From: Alcanivorax sp.
GTDB lineage: Bacteria; Pseudomonadota; Gammaproteobacteria; Pseudomonadales; Alcanivoracaceae
Direction: 5' to 3'
NCBI RefSeq assembly: GCF_017794965.1
Contig: NZ_CP051240.1
Coordinates: 2,108,001-2,172,000 of the forward strand
Length of the DNA stretch: 64,000 bases
Shown here: positions 44,334 to 53,081 of the stretch, one piece after another
Layout: the number at the start of each line of letters is the position of its first letter
Numbering within the stretch: position 1 is the first letter of the stretch
Program-made: the position numbers and the translations under genes
Notes under the pieces: generated by a model
What the model saw: the letters and a program-made list of their open reading frames with translations, nothing else
What the model was told of the DNA's origin: nothing
Database searches by the model: none

Positions 44334-45083
44334 ATGGCCCAAACCGGTAGCTTTCCACAATTGATTGTGTTGGGGGGATTGGAAAGTGCGCTCAATCAGG
44401 CGCTCACTGCAACCCCCTCAGGACAGCAGTATCTGGCGGATTTGCACGGCACAGTGGTGCGCATCCGCGCCGAACGGCCCATGTGGGTACTGTATGTGCT
44501 GATCTATGAAGATGGCATCGAACTGCTGCCCGAATACGAAGGCAACGTGGATGTGCGTATCCGCGGCCCATTGGGAGGGATGCTGCACTGGTTGTTCTCC
44601 AACACCCCACTGGACGAGCAGGAAGAGCTGCGGGTGTCTGGTCACGAAGAGCAGATTCGCCAACTGACAGTACTGATCGAACAATTCAGCCTCTGGCCGT
44701 TGGTACGCAACTGGCTGGATGACCATGTGCGGCTCAAGGAGCTGCTCGCCGTCCTGCGCCGTGAAGACCCGGTGTGGCTGGAAAAGCTGTCCTCATTGCC
44801 GGAGCAGATGGGCAAGCTGGCCGAGCAGGTGGCCCACCAGCAACTCCTCCAGGAAGATATCCTGGAAGAACTGCAGCAGATGCGGGGAGAGTTGCGCCGC
44901 AACCGCAAGATGGATTTATTCTTCACCCTGACCGGCACCCTGCTGGTGTTGCTGTCGGTGCTCAAGGCCGCGGACCTGTGGAGTGTCACCTGGCATGCCC
45001 TGCAAGAGGATGTGCTCTCCCTGGCCATGCTCAGCCTGGGTATTGCCTGCCTGGTCGCCAGGCTGCTGCCGGCAAGAACTTAG
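44334..45083 (+). CDS. SCP2/UbiJ-like domain protein with C-terminal membrane helices
   Basis: A 249-aa protein. Residues about 15-95 resemble an SCP2 sterol-carrier domain as in UbiJ (VRIRAERPMWVLYVLI, DVRIRGPLGGMLHWLF). A coiled-coil region follows (about 110-190, with EQMGKLAEQV and LEELQQMRGEL). Two hydrophobic segments lie at about 200-220 and 228-245. UbiJ has the SCP2 plus coiled-coil parts but no membrane tail, and no ubi gene is adjacent, so a lipid- or quinone-handling role is only inferred. The start at ATG 44334 has AGGA 13 bases upstream, a long spacing. Confidence 0.7.
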   Translation: MAQTGSFPQLIVLGGLESALNQALTATPSGQQYLADLHGTVVRIRAERPMWVLYVLIYEDGIELLPEYEGNVDVRIRGPLGGMLHWLFSNTPLDEQEELRVSGHEEQIRQLTVLIEQFSLWPLVRNWLDDHVRLKELLAVLRREDPVWLEKLSSLPEQMGKLAEQVAHQQLLQEDILEELQQMRGELRRNRKMDLFFTLTGTLLVLLSVLKAADLWSVTWHALQEDVLSLAMLSLGIACLVARLLPART

Positions 45084-45562
45084 GCATCATTGCAACTTGG
45101 CACAAAACGGGGGAAGCCACCTCCAATGTGGGAGCTCTCTGTGCTCGTCAGGGTATGCTTGCAAGCGAACAGCCACCCCTTCGTCTGCAAGCAGACTCCC
45201 ACAAAAACCTGGTTCATCGCGGGTTTGCGGGAACCTGCTGCTCCAGCGCTTTACTCTGCCTGAGTGGAATCGATGCCAGGGGGGATTCAGCTTGCTGAAC
45301 GAAGGGGGGGGGTGTGATCCTGGGTTTTGTTCGCCCCACCAGTGGGCCTCCTAAAACAAGAACAGCAACACTTCGCAATTCGCCCTCAGTGAACTCTGTG
45401 CCCTCTGTGGTGAATCCGCTTTTGATCTTTGCGTGCCGCATGTTGCAGCCGCGAAGCGACATAAAATTTACCCCACACCAGTTCAACAGCCCCGCTTTGG
45501 CTTTTGATTTTCCTCATAGCTCATAGCTCGAAGCTGCTTTTCAACTCGCTCCTGCTGGCGCC
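45084..45562. repeat. Intergenic repeat region between the SCP2-like and small membrane protein genes
   Basis: No gene seen. A long REP-like hairpin at about 45128-45168 (GTGGGAGC...GCTTGCAAGCGA) has an inverted relative at about 57905-57953. An inverted REP end lies at 45185-45203. A GCATGTTGCAGCC heptamer remnant is at about 45430-45450, and an AGCTCAT array at 45517-45535 lies near the 3' end of the minus-strand gene. Confidence 0.6.
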
Positions 45563-45889
45563 CTAATCTTTCTTGCGCGGCCCACCGCCGAAGATCTGGC
45601 CCAGACGCTCACTGACCAATTCGGCGCCAGAACGGGCCAGGCTTCGGCTGGCACCTTCCAGAACCTCTCGGGACGGCAGATTACGCACCCCTTCAACCAG
45701 ACCGCGCCGCACCCCCTCCTCTACCCGCTCGGAGATCACCTGGGCTGCCGCTTCCACCTGCTCATCCAGTTCCCGCTGCAGCGTATTACGCAGACGCGGC
45801 TGGAAATAGAAATGCCCCCACACGGCCACCACCACCAGGGTTAGCAGCGAACTCAGAACCGCACTGGCAACAATTGCGAAAATACTCAT
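45563..45889 (-). CDS. Small membrane protein with charged coiled tail, paralogue B
   Basis: 108 aa from ATG 45889 (GAGGGG just upstream). A membrane segment is at about 4-24 (AIVASAVLSSLLTLVVVAVWG), then PRLRNTLQRELDEQVEAAAQV, SREVLEGASRSLARS and a Gly/Arg/Lys C-terminus. It has the same size and order of parts as the protein at 42555-42881, with both carrying a REVL motif before an LAR segment. Function unknown. Confidence 0.7.
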   Translation of the reverse strand: MSIFAIVASAVLSSLLTLVVVAVWGHFYFQPRLRNTLQRELDEQVEAAAQVISERVEEGVRRGLVEGVRNLPSREVLEGASRSLARSGAELVSERLGQIFGGGPRKKD

Positions 45890-46078
45890 GACACCCCTCT
45901 GTAAACCCAAGCCTTCACGTCAGCTCCCACATTATCGGTGGAGCAACGTTACAAACCCCGGCATTGTTGTTAAATAAAGTATGCACCAACTGCCAGTACA
46001 CGAGTGACCGACTAGGATAGTGACCGTGGCAGGACGCCATTCACTTGCAGGGAACGCATCTTACCGCTCTGGATACAG

Positions 46079-46804
46079 ATGCCAATGACTGCCGTGACAC
46101 CCAAAAAACGTAAAGAAAGTCACACCCCGCTGGCGATTCATCAAGTCTTTTCACTATGCCATCGCCACCAACACCCGGTCAGCCTGCTTGCCATCGAAAT
46201 GGCAGACCGGGAGAACCTGAGTGCCGACATTGGCGCGTCCCGGATGGACACCCTGTTCAGACGACTCGCCAGCCAACTGCATGCCCTTAAACGCTGTGAA
46301 GATCTGCTGATCACTCATGGGAACAGCCACACCCTGCTGATGGTGCTGCCGGCTACCCCCCTGTCCGGCGGCCAGGATCTGGCGCGACGCCTACTCGCAC
46401 GCCTTGCAGGCACAGAAACCCAGCTGGATGAATTTCAGGTAGAGATCTCGCTGCGAATCGCACTACATGGCAGCGAGCGTCTGGAAAACCCTGATCCACA
46501 GCCGCTGATCGAAACCACGCTGGCGCTATTGCAGGGCCAGGTGAAAGGCCAAGTGAAGGAAAAGATAAATGGGCAACCGCTGTTACTGAGCAAGACCGCC
46601 AAGCAGGCCCTGGCAGCACCCGGCAAACCGGTTGACGACCTTGTCGCCAACCTGGTCACCCAGGCCACACACAAAGGCGGTCAGGCCCTGCTGGATTCAC
46701 TCAAGCCGGCCCTGTCCCGGCTGGCCGAATGCGATCGCCTGAAGCTGGTGGACCACCTGCTGAATCTGTCCATCCGGCTGGATTCAAGGCTTTCGCGCCA
46801 CTAA
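46079..46804 (+). CDS. Degenerate GGDEF-like protein
   Basis: A 241-aa soluble protein. Residues about 20-110 follow the pattern of a diguanylate cyclase domain (VSLLAIEMADRENL, RMDTLFRRLASQLHALKRCEDLLITH). The GGDEF signature is replaced by GNSHT (81-85), so cyclase activity is not expected. The C-terminal half (about 140-241) is not recognised. Either a c-di-GMP-insensitive scaffold or an unrelated fold is possible. The 3' end overlaps cmoB tail-to-tail by 21 bp. Confidence 0.6.
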   Translation: MPMTAVTPKKRKESHTPLAIHQVFSLCHRHQHPVSLLAIEMADRENLSADIGASRMDTLFRRLASQLHALKRCEDLLITHGNSHTLLMVLPATPLSGGQDLARRLLARLAGTETQLDEFQVEISLRIALHGSERLENPDPQPLIETTLALLQGQVKGQVKEKINGQPLLLSKTAKQALAAPGKPVDDLVANLVTQATHKGGQALLDSLKPALSRLAECDRLKLVDHLLNLSIRLDSRLSRH

Positions 46805-47755
46805 CACGGCCCGGCGGGGGGCCGGGTAACCCTCGCGGGTGCGAGAGGGATCATCAGGGTCAAGAAAATCCGGCAAGGACTGGAAACGCATCCATTCGGT
46901 GGCTCGCTGCTCTTCCACCGTGGTGGTCGATTCATCCACACAGCGAATATCCACGAAACCGCAGCGACGCAACCAGATTTCCAGCATAGCCACTGAGGGC
47001 AGGAAAAACACATTACGCATGGCCGCATAACGGTCTTCCGGCATCAACGCAGTCCGCGCATCGCCTTCAACCACCAGGGTCTCCAGCACCAACTCGCCGC
47101 CCTGGGCCAACGCGCCCTTCAGTTCCAGAATATGGTCCAGGGGGGAGCGACGGTGATACAGCACGCCCATGGACAACACCGTATCAAAGTTCTGCTGCCC
47201 TGCAGGCAACTCCTCCATGCGCAACGGCAGGAACCACACCGGCATATCGGGGGCGAACCGCTTTACCGCAAGGTACTGCACCAGGAACAGGATCGTGGGG
47301 TCAATGCCCACCACCTGCCGCGCCCCTGCCGCCGCCATGCGCCAGCAGTGATAGCCGCTACCGCAGCCCACATCCAGAACCCGGCGACCGGACAGCGGCG
47401 AAAGGTGCGGCGCCACCCGTTGCCATTTCCAGTCCGATCGCCACTCGGTATCCACCGATACCCCGAAGAACTCGAAGGGCCCCTTTCGCCAGGGGATGAG
47501 TCCTTCCAGAGCTGCCCTGACCGCCTGCGGTGCCTGCTCCCCTGTCTGCCCGATACGCAGCGCTTCAGCGCCCAGATCACAGTCCGCTGGCCCGGCAGGT
47601 AACGCCTCGAGCGCAGCCAGCCAGCGAGGCAAGTCACCATGGGGACGATCCAGCAGGCGCTCCCGGGTCAGGGACATCATGAACGCCAGCGATTCGTCGG
47701 CAACGTTGTCGGCCAACGCGGCCTGACAGTCCTGCAGATAGGTAGTCAGATTCAT
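46784..47755 (-). CDS. cmoB: tRNA U34 carboxymethyltransferase CmoB
   Basis: CmoB transfers a carboxymethyl group from carboxy-SAM to 5-hydroxyuridine-34 of tRNA, forming cmo5U. The 323-aa product has an N-terminal family-specific domain (RKGPFEFFGVSVDTEWRSDW) and a Rossmann methyltransferase with DVGCGSGYH and GIDPT. I chose ATG 47755 (MNLTTYLQD); upstream codons look non-coding. It follows cmoA by 38 bp and works with it. Confidence 0.95.
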   Translation of the reverse strand: MNLTTYLQDCQAALADNVADESLAFMMSLTRERLLDRPHGDLPRWLAALEALPAGPADCDLGAEALRIGQTGEQAPQAVRAALEGLIPWRKGPFEFFGVSVDTEWRSDWKWQRVAPHLSPLSGRRVLDVGCGSGYHCWRMAAAGARQVVGIDPTILFLVQYLAVKRFAPDMPVWFLPLRMEELPAGQQNFDTVLSMGVLYHRRSPLDHILELKGALAQGGELVLETLVVEGDARTALMPEDRYAAMRNVFFLPSVAMLEIWLRRCGFVDIRCVDESTTTVEEQRATEWMRFQSLPDFLDPDDPSRTREGYPAPRRAVLVARKP

Positions 47756-47793
47756 TACTTTGCTCTTGCTGAAGCCGCTGAAACGAGCGTGGC

Positions 47794-48522
47794 TCAACGC
47801 ACCGCCAGCAACGACATGAAATTGAAACAGCGGAACCACACGTGGATATGGCGATACCCGGCCTTGCGAAGGCGTGCCTCATGGGCGGCCAGCGTTTCGG
47901 GAATCAACACATTCTCCAACGCGGTACGCTTCTGGCTGATCTCCAGGTCGGAATAGCCATTGTTGCGCTTGAAGGCATGATGCAGCTCGGTCTGCAGGGC
48001 ATCCTCCGCCTCGTCTTCAAAACGGATCTTTTCGGACAGCACCAGGATACCGCCAGGCACTGTCGCCTCAGCCAGCCGCTCAATGAAATCATCGCGGCGC
48101 TCCGGCGCGATGAACTGCAGGGTAAAGTTCAGCACCGCCATGGAACAGGGCTCAAAAACCATCTCTGCCACGTCTCCTTCCACCAGCGACACCCGATTTG
48201 AAAGGCCGGCATGATCCAGCAGCACCCGGGCCTGTTCGATCATGGCCGGGGAATTGTCCACCGCAATCACCGAATTGCCCTGTTCTTCAGTCAGCGCCGC
48301 CATCGCAGTCGTAGCCGCGCCCAGAGAACAGCCCAGATCGTAAAGGCAGGTATCGGGTTGGGCATAACGGGCCGCCAGCACCCCGATCATATCGATGATG
48401 GAAGGATAGCCAGGCACCGAACGACGAATCATATCGGGAAAGACCTGCACCACCGTCTCGTCAAACGAAAAGCGTGCCACCTGCTGGTGCGCAGTGGCGT
48501 AGATGTTGTCCTGCTGGTCAGA
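47794..48522 (-). CDS. cmoA: Carboxy-S-adenosyl-L-methionine synthase CmoA
   Basis: CmoA converts SAM and prephenate to carboxy-SAM for use by CmoB. The 242-aa product starts MSDQQDNIYATAHQQVARFSFDE. It has the SAM motif YDLGCSLGAAT and conserved VPGYPSIIDMIG. It is the first gene of the cmoAB pair. The ATG 48522 choice removes seven upstream codons of no similarity. Confidence 0.95.
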   Translation of the reverse strand, partial: SDQQDNIYATAHQQVARFSFDETVVQVFPDMIRRSVPGYPSIIDMIGVLAARYAQPDTCLYDLGCSLGAATTAMAALTEEQGNSVIAVDNSPAMIEQARVLLDHAGLSNRVSLVEGDVAEMVFEPCSMAVLNFTLQFIAPERRDDFIERLAEATVPGGILVLSEKIRFEDEAEDALQTELHHAFKRNNGYSDLEISQKRTALENVLIPETLAAHEARLRKAGYRHIHVWFRCFNFMSLLAVR

Positions 48523-48616
48523 CATGACGACCCCGGTTGGCAAAGTGCGGCGTGATTATAGCGGCGGGAGGCGCGAGAGAGAAACGGGCGCAGCGAATAG
48601 CGCCTCTCGTGGTGCT

Positions 48617-48979
48617 ACCTGCGGTGATTGTGGTGCCCACCTGGCTGACTTGGCATCTGCTGATATGTCATCGCACTATGACACGTGCTTGTCCTCGCCG
48701 GACGGGCCCAAAGGGGGAACAGGCTCCCCCTCTGGCGTTCCGGCCATTCCCCGGTATGGGAATGGCGCTCCAGCGGGCAAAACATGTTTTGCAAACACCC
48801 GCTTCCGCCCCCTTACCCCGACTCCCTTCGACCCGCTCCGCGGGCACACTCCGGTACTCGCCCTGTGACGGACGCAAGAAAGACTCGCTCCGCTCAGACA
48901 GGTTTTTTGCTCTACGCCGTCACAGGGCTCCGTTCCTCGACTCACTCTAACGGGGAAGCTGCCGTGCTGATGGCATTGG
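48617..48979. repeat. Structured dispersed element, copy 1 (inverted copy at 58381-58674)
   Basis: 363 bp, present again in inverted orientation about 9.5 kb away. The last 140 bp are nearly identical between copies; this copy has an extra segment of about 70 bp near 48740-48830. It contains perfect 11-bp arms CCCTGTGACGG (48861-48871) and CCGTCACAGGG (48917-48927) around a 45-base loop. Short open frames cross it on both strands, but none has a start site or codon pattern that I trust. Confidence 0.7.
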
Positions 48980-49317
48980 CTTTCTTTCTCGCGCAAACGC
49001 TGAGGGTTGCTGTAGGAGCTCCCTTCCAGGGGGCGAACCGAGCGCAGCGAGGCGACCGAAGGGAGGTCATTCTTTTTGGCCCTGCCGAGCCCGGATATGC
49101 CTGATCGCCCTGAGGTCGATTCCGTGCTACGCACGGTTCGTCCCCTGGAAGAGAACGCCTACAGTTCAATCCTGGGCTCTGGAATCCTTACCTCGCTCAG
49201 GCTCGGATCGCGAGCAGGCTCGCTCCTACAGCGGCTTCGTAGAAATGCAGAAAACCCGGGAACTTTTCCGGGGTTTTCTATCCAATCGAGCGTAGCTCAT
49301 AGCTCGCTCTTTAACGC
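48980..49317. repeat. Intergenic REP-module-heptamer stretch
   Basis: No gene seen. TGTAGGAGCTCCCTTCCAGG (49011 onward) begins a unit of about 57 bp that is repeated almost exactly at 57985-58041. It is followed by an inverted REP (49200-49231), the module GGCTTCGTAGAAATGC (49233-49248), hairpin CCCGGGAACTTTTCCGGGG, ATCGAGC and a short AGCTCAT/AGCTCGC array (49290-49310). Confidence 0.7.
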
Positions 49318-49345
49318 AAAACGCCCGGTCATAGCCGGGCGTTTT
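49318..49345. terminator. Bidirectional terminator of the small exported protein gene
   Basis: AAAACGCCCGG/CCGGGCGTTTT with loop TCATAG, 16 bp past the stop codon of the minus-strand gene. Confidence 0.85.
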
Positions 49346-49360
49346 GGTTGGCGCTGAGGC

Positions 49361-49807
49361 TTACTTCAGCGTCAGCAGCAGGTTCGGATTGAAGTCTTCG
49401 TCAGCCAGATCGCTCAGGTAGCGCTCCACAAACTCACGGGTCTCGGCATCCCCACGGTCAGCCAGCGCCTTCATGGCATCTGACAGCACCATGGACTCAC
49501 CATCCAGTTCCACACGGGACGCAGACAGGCTCAACCCCATATCAATCACGGCATATTCCAGATTCTCGGCCTGGTGGGTCAACACCATCCGCGACAGCAC
49601 CGTATCATCCTGACCACATTGCAGAGACAGCAGTTCCTCACCCCCGGACAGGGCCAATTCATCCCGCTCGATGAAACCATCCACCAGCACACCAAAGGCA
49701 CTGTCCTCACCCGCCGCCAGGCACAACTGGCCTGCCACGGACTGATCCAATTGAGCCTGTGACATGGATGCACAAGCCAGCAACACTGCACCTGCAAGAA
49801 TCCGCAT
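49361..49807 (-). CDS. Small exported protein of unknown function
   Basis: 148 aa with a signal peptide (MRILAGAVLLACASMSQA). The mature part is acidic, with two cysteines (QLCLAAG and LQCGQDD) that could form a disulphide. The layout vaguely recalls DUF3718-type periplasmic proteins, but I do not assign it. I chose ATG 49807 because a GAGGGAAG stretch lies just upstream. Monocistronic, with its own terminator. Confidence 0.7.
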   Translation of the reverse strand: MRILAGAVLLACASMSQAQLDQSVAGQLCLAAGEDSAFGVLVDGFIERDELALSGGEELLSLQCGQDDTVLSRMVLTHQAENLEYAVIDMGLSLSASRVELDGESMVLSDAMKALADRGDAETREFVERYLSDLADEDFNPNLLLTLK

Positions 49808-50132
49808 GACGCTTCCCTCTGCTTTATGGTTAGCCAATATATCGGTTACGGGAGCCGATTATACGAACAAATAATTACTCAACGTAACCACTATGATGCA
49901 AAAAGATTGATCTTTTATGACATAAAGCAATGCGATTTTCGGGCCAGTTTCATAACTTTGCCATACCGGGGGCGTAGATTTCTGCGGAAAAACGGGGACT
50001 TAACCCAGGTAGCCCCGCCTCCTGTCCCGAAATGACAGAAACAGGCACGCTACTTGCTGTATCCCACAACACCATTGTCAGGCGAATTAACCATACCCCC
50101 GGCAGGGAAGCCGGCTAACCGGAACGCTCACC
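49808..50132. other. AT-richer intergenic region without recognised features
   Basis: It separates the divergent small exported protein gene from the small membrane protein gene. It is more AT-rich at 49840-49940 and so presumably holds promoters. I see no REP, heptamer array or known riboswitch pattern. Confidence 0.5.
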
Positions 50133-50468
50133 ATGTCTGCTATTATCATGAACGCATCTCTGATTACCCACATGCCTTCCCACTACGCCCGCCCACGCAT
50201 GGGGATCACCCTGCTGGCCAGCATAATGGTCATTACAGGCCTGCTGATTGCCACTTTGGAGATACGCTGGGCCCTGCAGCTGGTCAGTCTAAGCTGCGTC
50301 TATGGCGGAGCCTTGCTCGCAGGCCTGGCTCTGGTCGTGCATCTGCTGCGCAGGAATCTGGCCTGGCTGGCCGATGGAGGGATTTTAGCGGGACTGGCGG
50401 CATTGCTGGTCAGCAGCCCCGTCCTGCCCGCTACTCTGCAGGATTATCTTGAATACCTGATGCCTTGA
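50133..50468 (+). CDS. Small membrane protein of unknown function
   Basis: 111 aa with three to four hydrophobic segments (ITLLASIMVITGLLIATLEI, VSLSCVYGGALLAGLALVV, LADGGILAGLAALLV). No family recognised. The start could be ATG 50133 or 50148; neither has a strong ribosome binding site. The 3' end overlaps the hybrid kinase gene tail-to-tail by 38 bp. Confidence 0.5.
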   Translation: MSAIIMNASLITHMPSHYARPRMGITLLASIMVITGLLIATLEIRWALQLVSLSCVYGGALLAGLALVVHLLRRNLAWLADGGILAGLAALLVSSPVLPATLQDYLEYLMP

Positions 50469-53010
50469 TTCCCAGGTACTCGGACAGCACCCGTGACATG
50501 GCCGCCAGAGACAACGGCTTGATGATCTGCCCATCCATGCCTGCGCGGCGGATGGCGCCGGCCTGCTCGTCCACCGCATGGGCACTCAGGGCCAGGATGA
50601 GACAGGCTGGCCGCCCCTCTTCCTGCTCCAGCTCACGCATGGCTGCTGCGCTGGTAAAGCCGTTCATCACCGGCATATCCAGGTCCATGAGCACCAGATC
50701 AAACGGCTCTCGGGCGTCACTGAACACGTCCAGCGCCTGTTTGCCGTTGTTGGTCATCACCACCTGCTCTATGCCCAGCTTTTCAAGGTAGCCGCGGGTC
50801 ACCAGCTGGTTGATGGGATTATCTTCGGCCACCAGCACGTTCAGCTGGTCCATGGAGTTCACCGTCTCCTGCCGGCTAGTGGCCCCGCCCACCGGTATGC
50901 CCCCGGTGAACAGGTGCAGCAATTCATGGACGGTGAGCACGGACCGGCGCAGCAAGCGCACGCCCTCTGGCAGCCAGTCCGGCACCTCACTGCGCATTCC
51001 CATCATCAGGATGACCGACATTGGCGCGCCATGGGCATCCAGCCGTGCCATCAGGTCCGCCAGAGCCAGGGGATCCGGCACGCCATTGATCAGCAATTGA
51101 TGTCCATGGTCCCTGAGTATACGGTCCAGCACCGGCGAACGGCCCAGGCAGTGCACATGGCGAAAACGGGGGTCCGCGGCTATCCAGTCCGACAGGTTGC
51201 CTTGCACGTCCCACAGCAACGATGCCGGTGCCGACATCTCCGCCATGGGCACAGCTACCTCATCAACGGGCATCTGCAGGCTGAAACTGAACCGGGCGCC
51301 CTGCCCTGGTGCACTGTGCACATGAATATCGCCCCCCATCATCGCCACCAGTTCATGGCTAATGGACAGCCCCAGCCCGGACCCACCAAAACGGCGAAAC
51401 GTGTCCGGGGATGCCTGTGAAAAGCGCTGAAACAACCGCGATTGCTCCTCCTGACTCAAACCAATCCCCGTGTCCGTCACCGCAAAGGTGAGCAACGGGT
51501 CCTGCCCCGGGGAGTAACGACAGGTCAACGACAGCACCACCCTGCCACCGCGGGTAAATTTCACCGCGTTACCAAGCAGATTGATCAACACCTGCCGCAA
51601 CCGGACTTCATCACCCACCACGGTGGACGGGGTCCCAGAATCCACATCCAGCAACACCAGCACATCATTATCACTGGCCGAGAGCTGGAACATCTGTGCG
51701 CACTCCACCAACACGCCAGGCAAATCAAAAGGCTCCAGCACCAGGTCCAGCTTGCCCGCCTCAATCTTGGCAAAATCCAGTACATCATTGATCAGCGCAC
51801 TGAGGGTACGGCCGGCACTGTCAATCAGGGTGATGTATTCCCGCTGGCGGGGTGAGGGGTCAGTTTCCCGCAGTAATTCAGCCAGGCCGATCACCCCGTT
51901 CAGCGGAGTGCGAATCTCATGGCTCATGCGCGCCAGAAACAGATCCTTGGCCTGGCTTTCCGCCCGGGCACTGATAGCGCGGGAGTTGTTGCGGTAGACC
52001 ATCATGCCCAACCCCAATACCAGCAGATAGCCGATAATCACCCCTGCCACCAGCAGCACGGTTTCATGGACCCGGTTCTCCCGTGAGGTCGTCAGCAGCC
52101 GGCTGGCCAACTCCACCAACATGTCGGAAATCCCGTCCAGCGACTGCATGGCGTGGCGGCTGCGGTCGTAGGCCTGCTCCCAGGTAATGGTCACCTGGGG
52201 CGCCAGAATCAATTCGGTTTCCGTCCAGGCGAGAAAACTTTGTAACTCCTGACGGACCAACCGCCACTGCTGCTGTAACTGCACCGCCCCGGTACGTGCC
52301 GCCAGCGCCTTGATTTCTCCATCGATCACCGCCAGCTCCCGCTGCAATTCCTGCCAGGCACTTTCCAGACGGCGGGCATCGTTATCGCCCAGGTAACCAC
52401 CGCGCAGGCTGACATACAGAGCCAGCGCCCGGATGAGGCCGATATTCTCCTCACAATGGCGAAACGAACTGATCGGCAGGGACAACACCTCATTGGGCTG
52501 CAGCCCCGGACCGATAGCCATATCAGAGATGTAAAGAATGGTGGACAGGGTGCTGGCCACTCGGTCTGTCACTCGATTCACGTTATCGAAAGGGCCCGAC
52601 ACATCTTCGATGGGAATACCGGTCTTGACCGTTAGCCCCGCCCAGCTTTCACTGATCAGCCCGGCCTGGTCGTTCAAGGCAGGCAGATTGCGATCGCGCA
52701 GCGCGTCAAGAAAGCGGTTCAGGCGGCTGGCCGTGCGAGCACGGCTGAGTTCGAAGCGGGACAGGATCTCCGGGTCCTGGGTGTGAATGGCCACGGGGGC
52801 AAAATCGCGCATGTCCTGCAGGGGACGCATGGCTTCCAACCCGGCATCATAGAGCGCAAGGTCCTTGCGCATGCTCGCGTTGGCGTCAAGAATCTGCAGG
52901 CGGTGCTGAACGATAAGCACCATGGCGACCAGAAACGGGACCGTGACAATGGCAAACAACATGGCCATCGCGGTTCCCGTGTGCAATCCATTCTGTGATG
53001 GTCTTTCCAT
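50431..53010 (-). CDS. Hybrid sensor histidine kinase with receiver domain
   Basis: 859 aa from ATG 53010. TM1 is at about 15-36 and a long helical periplasmic domain of about 270 residues follows, with no recognised ligand motif. TM2 is at about 320-345. The HisKA motif MSHEIRTPLNGVIG has phospho-acceptor His364. The HATPase motifs are NLLGNAVKFTRGG, DTGIGLS and FGGSGLGLS. An unassigned linker, possibly a degenerate receiver, leads to a C-terminal receiver domain with AEDNPINQL and Asp776 (LMDLDMPVMNG). There is no HPt domain, so a separate phosphotransfer protein would be needed. No output regulator is adjacent. Confidence 0.9.
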   Translation of the reverse strand: MERPSQNGLHTGTAMAMLFAIVTVPFLVAMVLIVQHRLQILDANASMRKDLALYDAGLEAMRPLQDMRDFAPVAIHTQDPEILSRFELSRARTASRLNRFLDALRDRNLPALNDQAGLISESWAGLTVKTGIPIEDVSGPFDNVNRVTDRVASTLSTILYISDMAIGPGLQPNEVLSLPISSFRHCEENIGLIRALALYVSLRGGYLGDNDARRLESAWQELQRELAVIDGEIKALAARTGAVQLQQQWRLVRQELQSFLAWTETELILAPQVTITWEQAYDRSRHAMQSLDGISDMLVELASRLLTTSRENRVHETVLLVAGVIIGYLLVLGLGMMVYRNNSRAISARAESQAKDLFLARMSHEIRTPLNGVIGLAELLRETDPSPRQREYITLIDSAGRTLSALINDVLDFAKIEAGKLDLVLEPFDLPGVLVECAQMFQLSASDNDVLVLLDVDSGTPSTVVGDEVRLRQVLINLLGNAVKFTRGGRVVLSLTCRYSPGQDPLLTFAVTDTGIGLSQEEQSRLFQRFSQASPDTFRRFGGSGLGLSISHELVAMMGGDIHVHSAPGQGARFSFSLQMPVDEVAVPMAEMSAPASLLWDVQGNLSDWIAADPRFRHVHCLGRSPVLDRILRDHGHQLLINGVPDPLALADLMARLDAHGAPMSVILMMGMRSEVPDWLPEGVRLLRRSVLTVHELLHLFTGGIPVGGATSRQETVNSMDQLNVLVAEDNPINQLVTRGYLEKLGIEQVVMTNNGKQALDVFSDAREPFDLVLMDLDMPVMNGFTSAAAMRELEQEEGRPACLILALSAHAVDEQAGAIRRAGMDGQIIKPLSLAAMSRVLSEYLGIKASGIQDNPAE

Positions 53011-53081
53011 CGGCCAATCCCGAAAAGGGCTACGCTTAACTACCGGACAATCCGTTGATACACCACGACACTGCATTCCAG

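Noticed and set aside
48503..49134. Several short open frames after cmoA, some repeated at 58410-58709.
   Set aside because: They overlap a duplicated non-coding element and REP units, are open in several frames at once, and lack start signals.
49840..50130. A c-di-GMP or other riboswitch in the leader of the small membrane protein.
   Set aside because: I could not match any known aptamer core; the GC-rich tail is not enough evidence.
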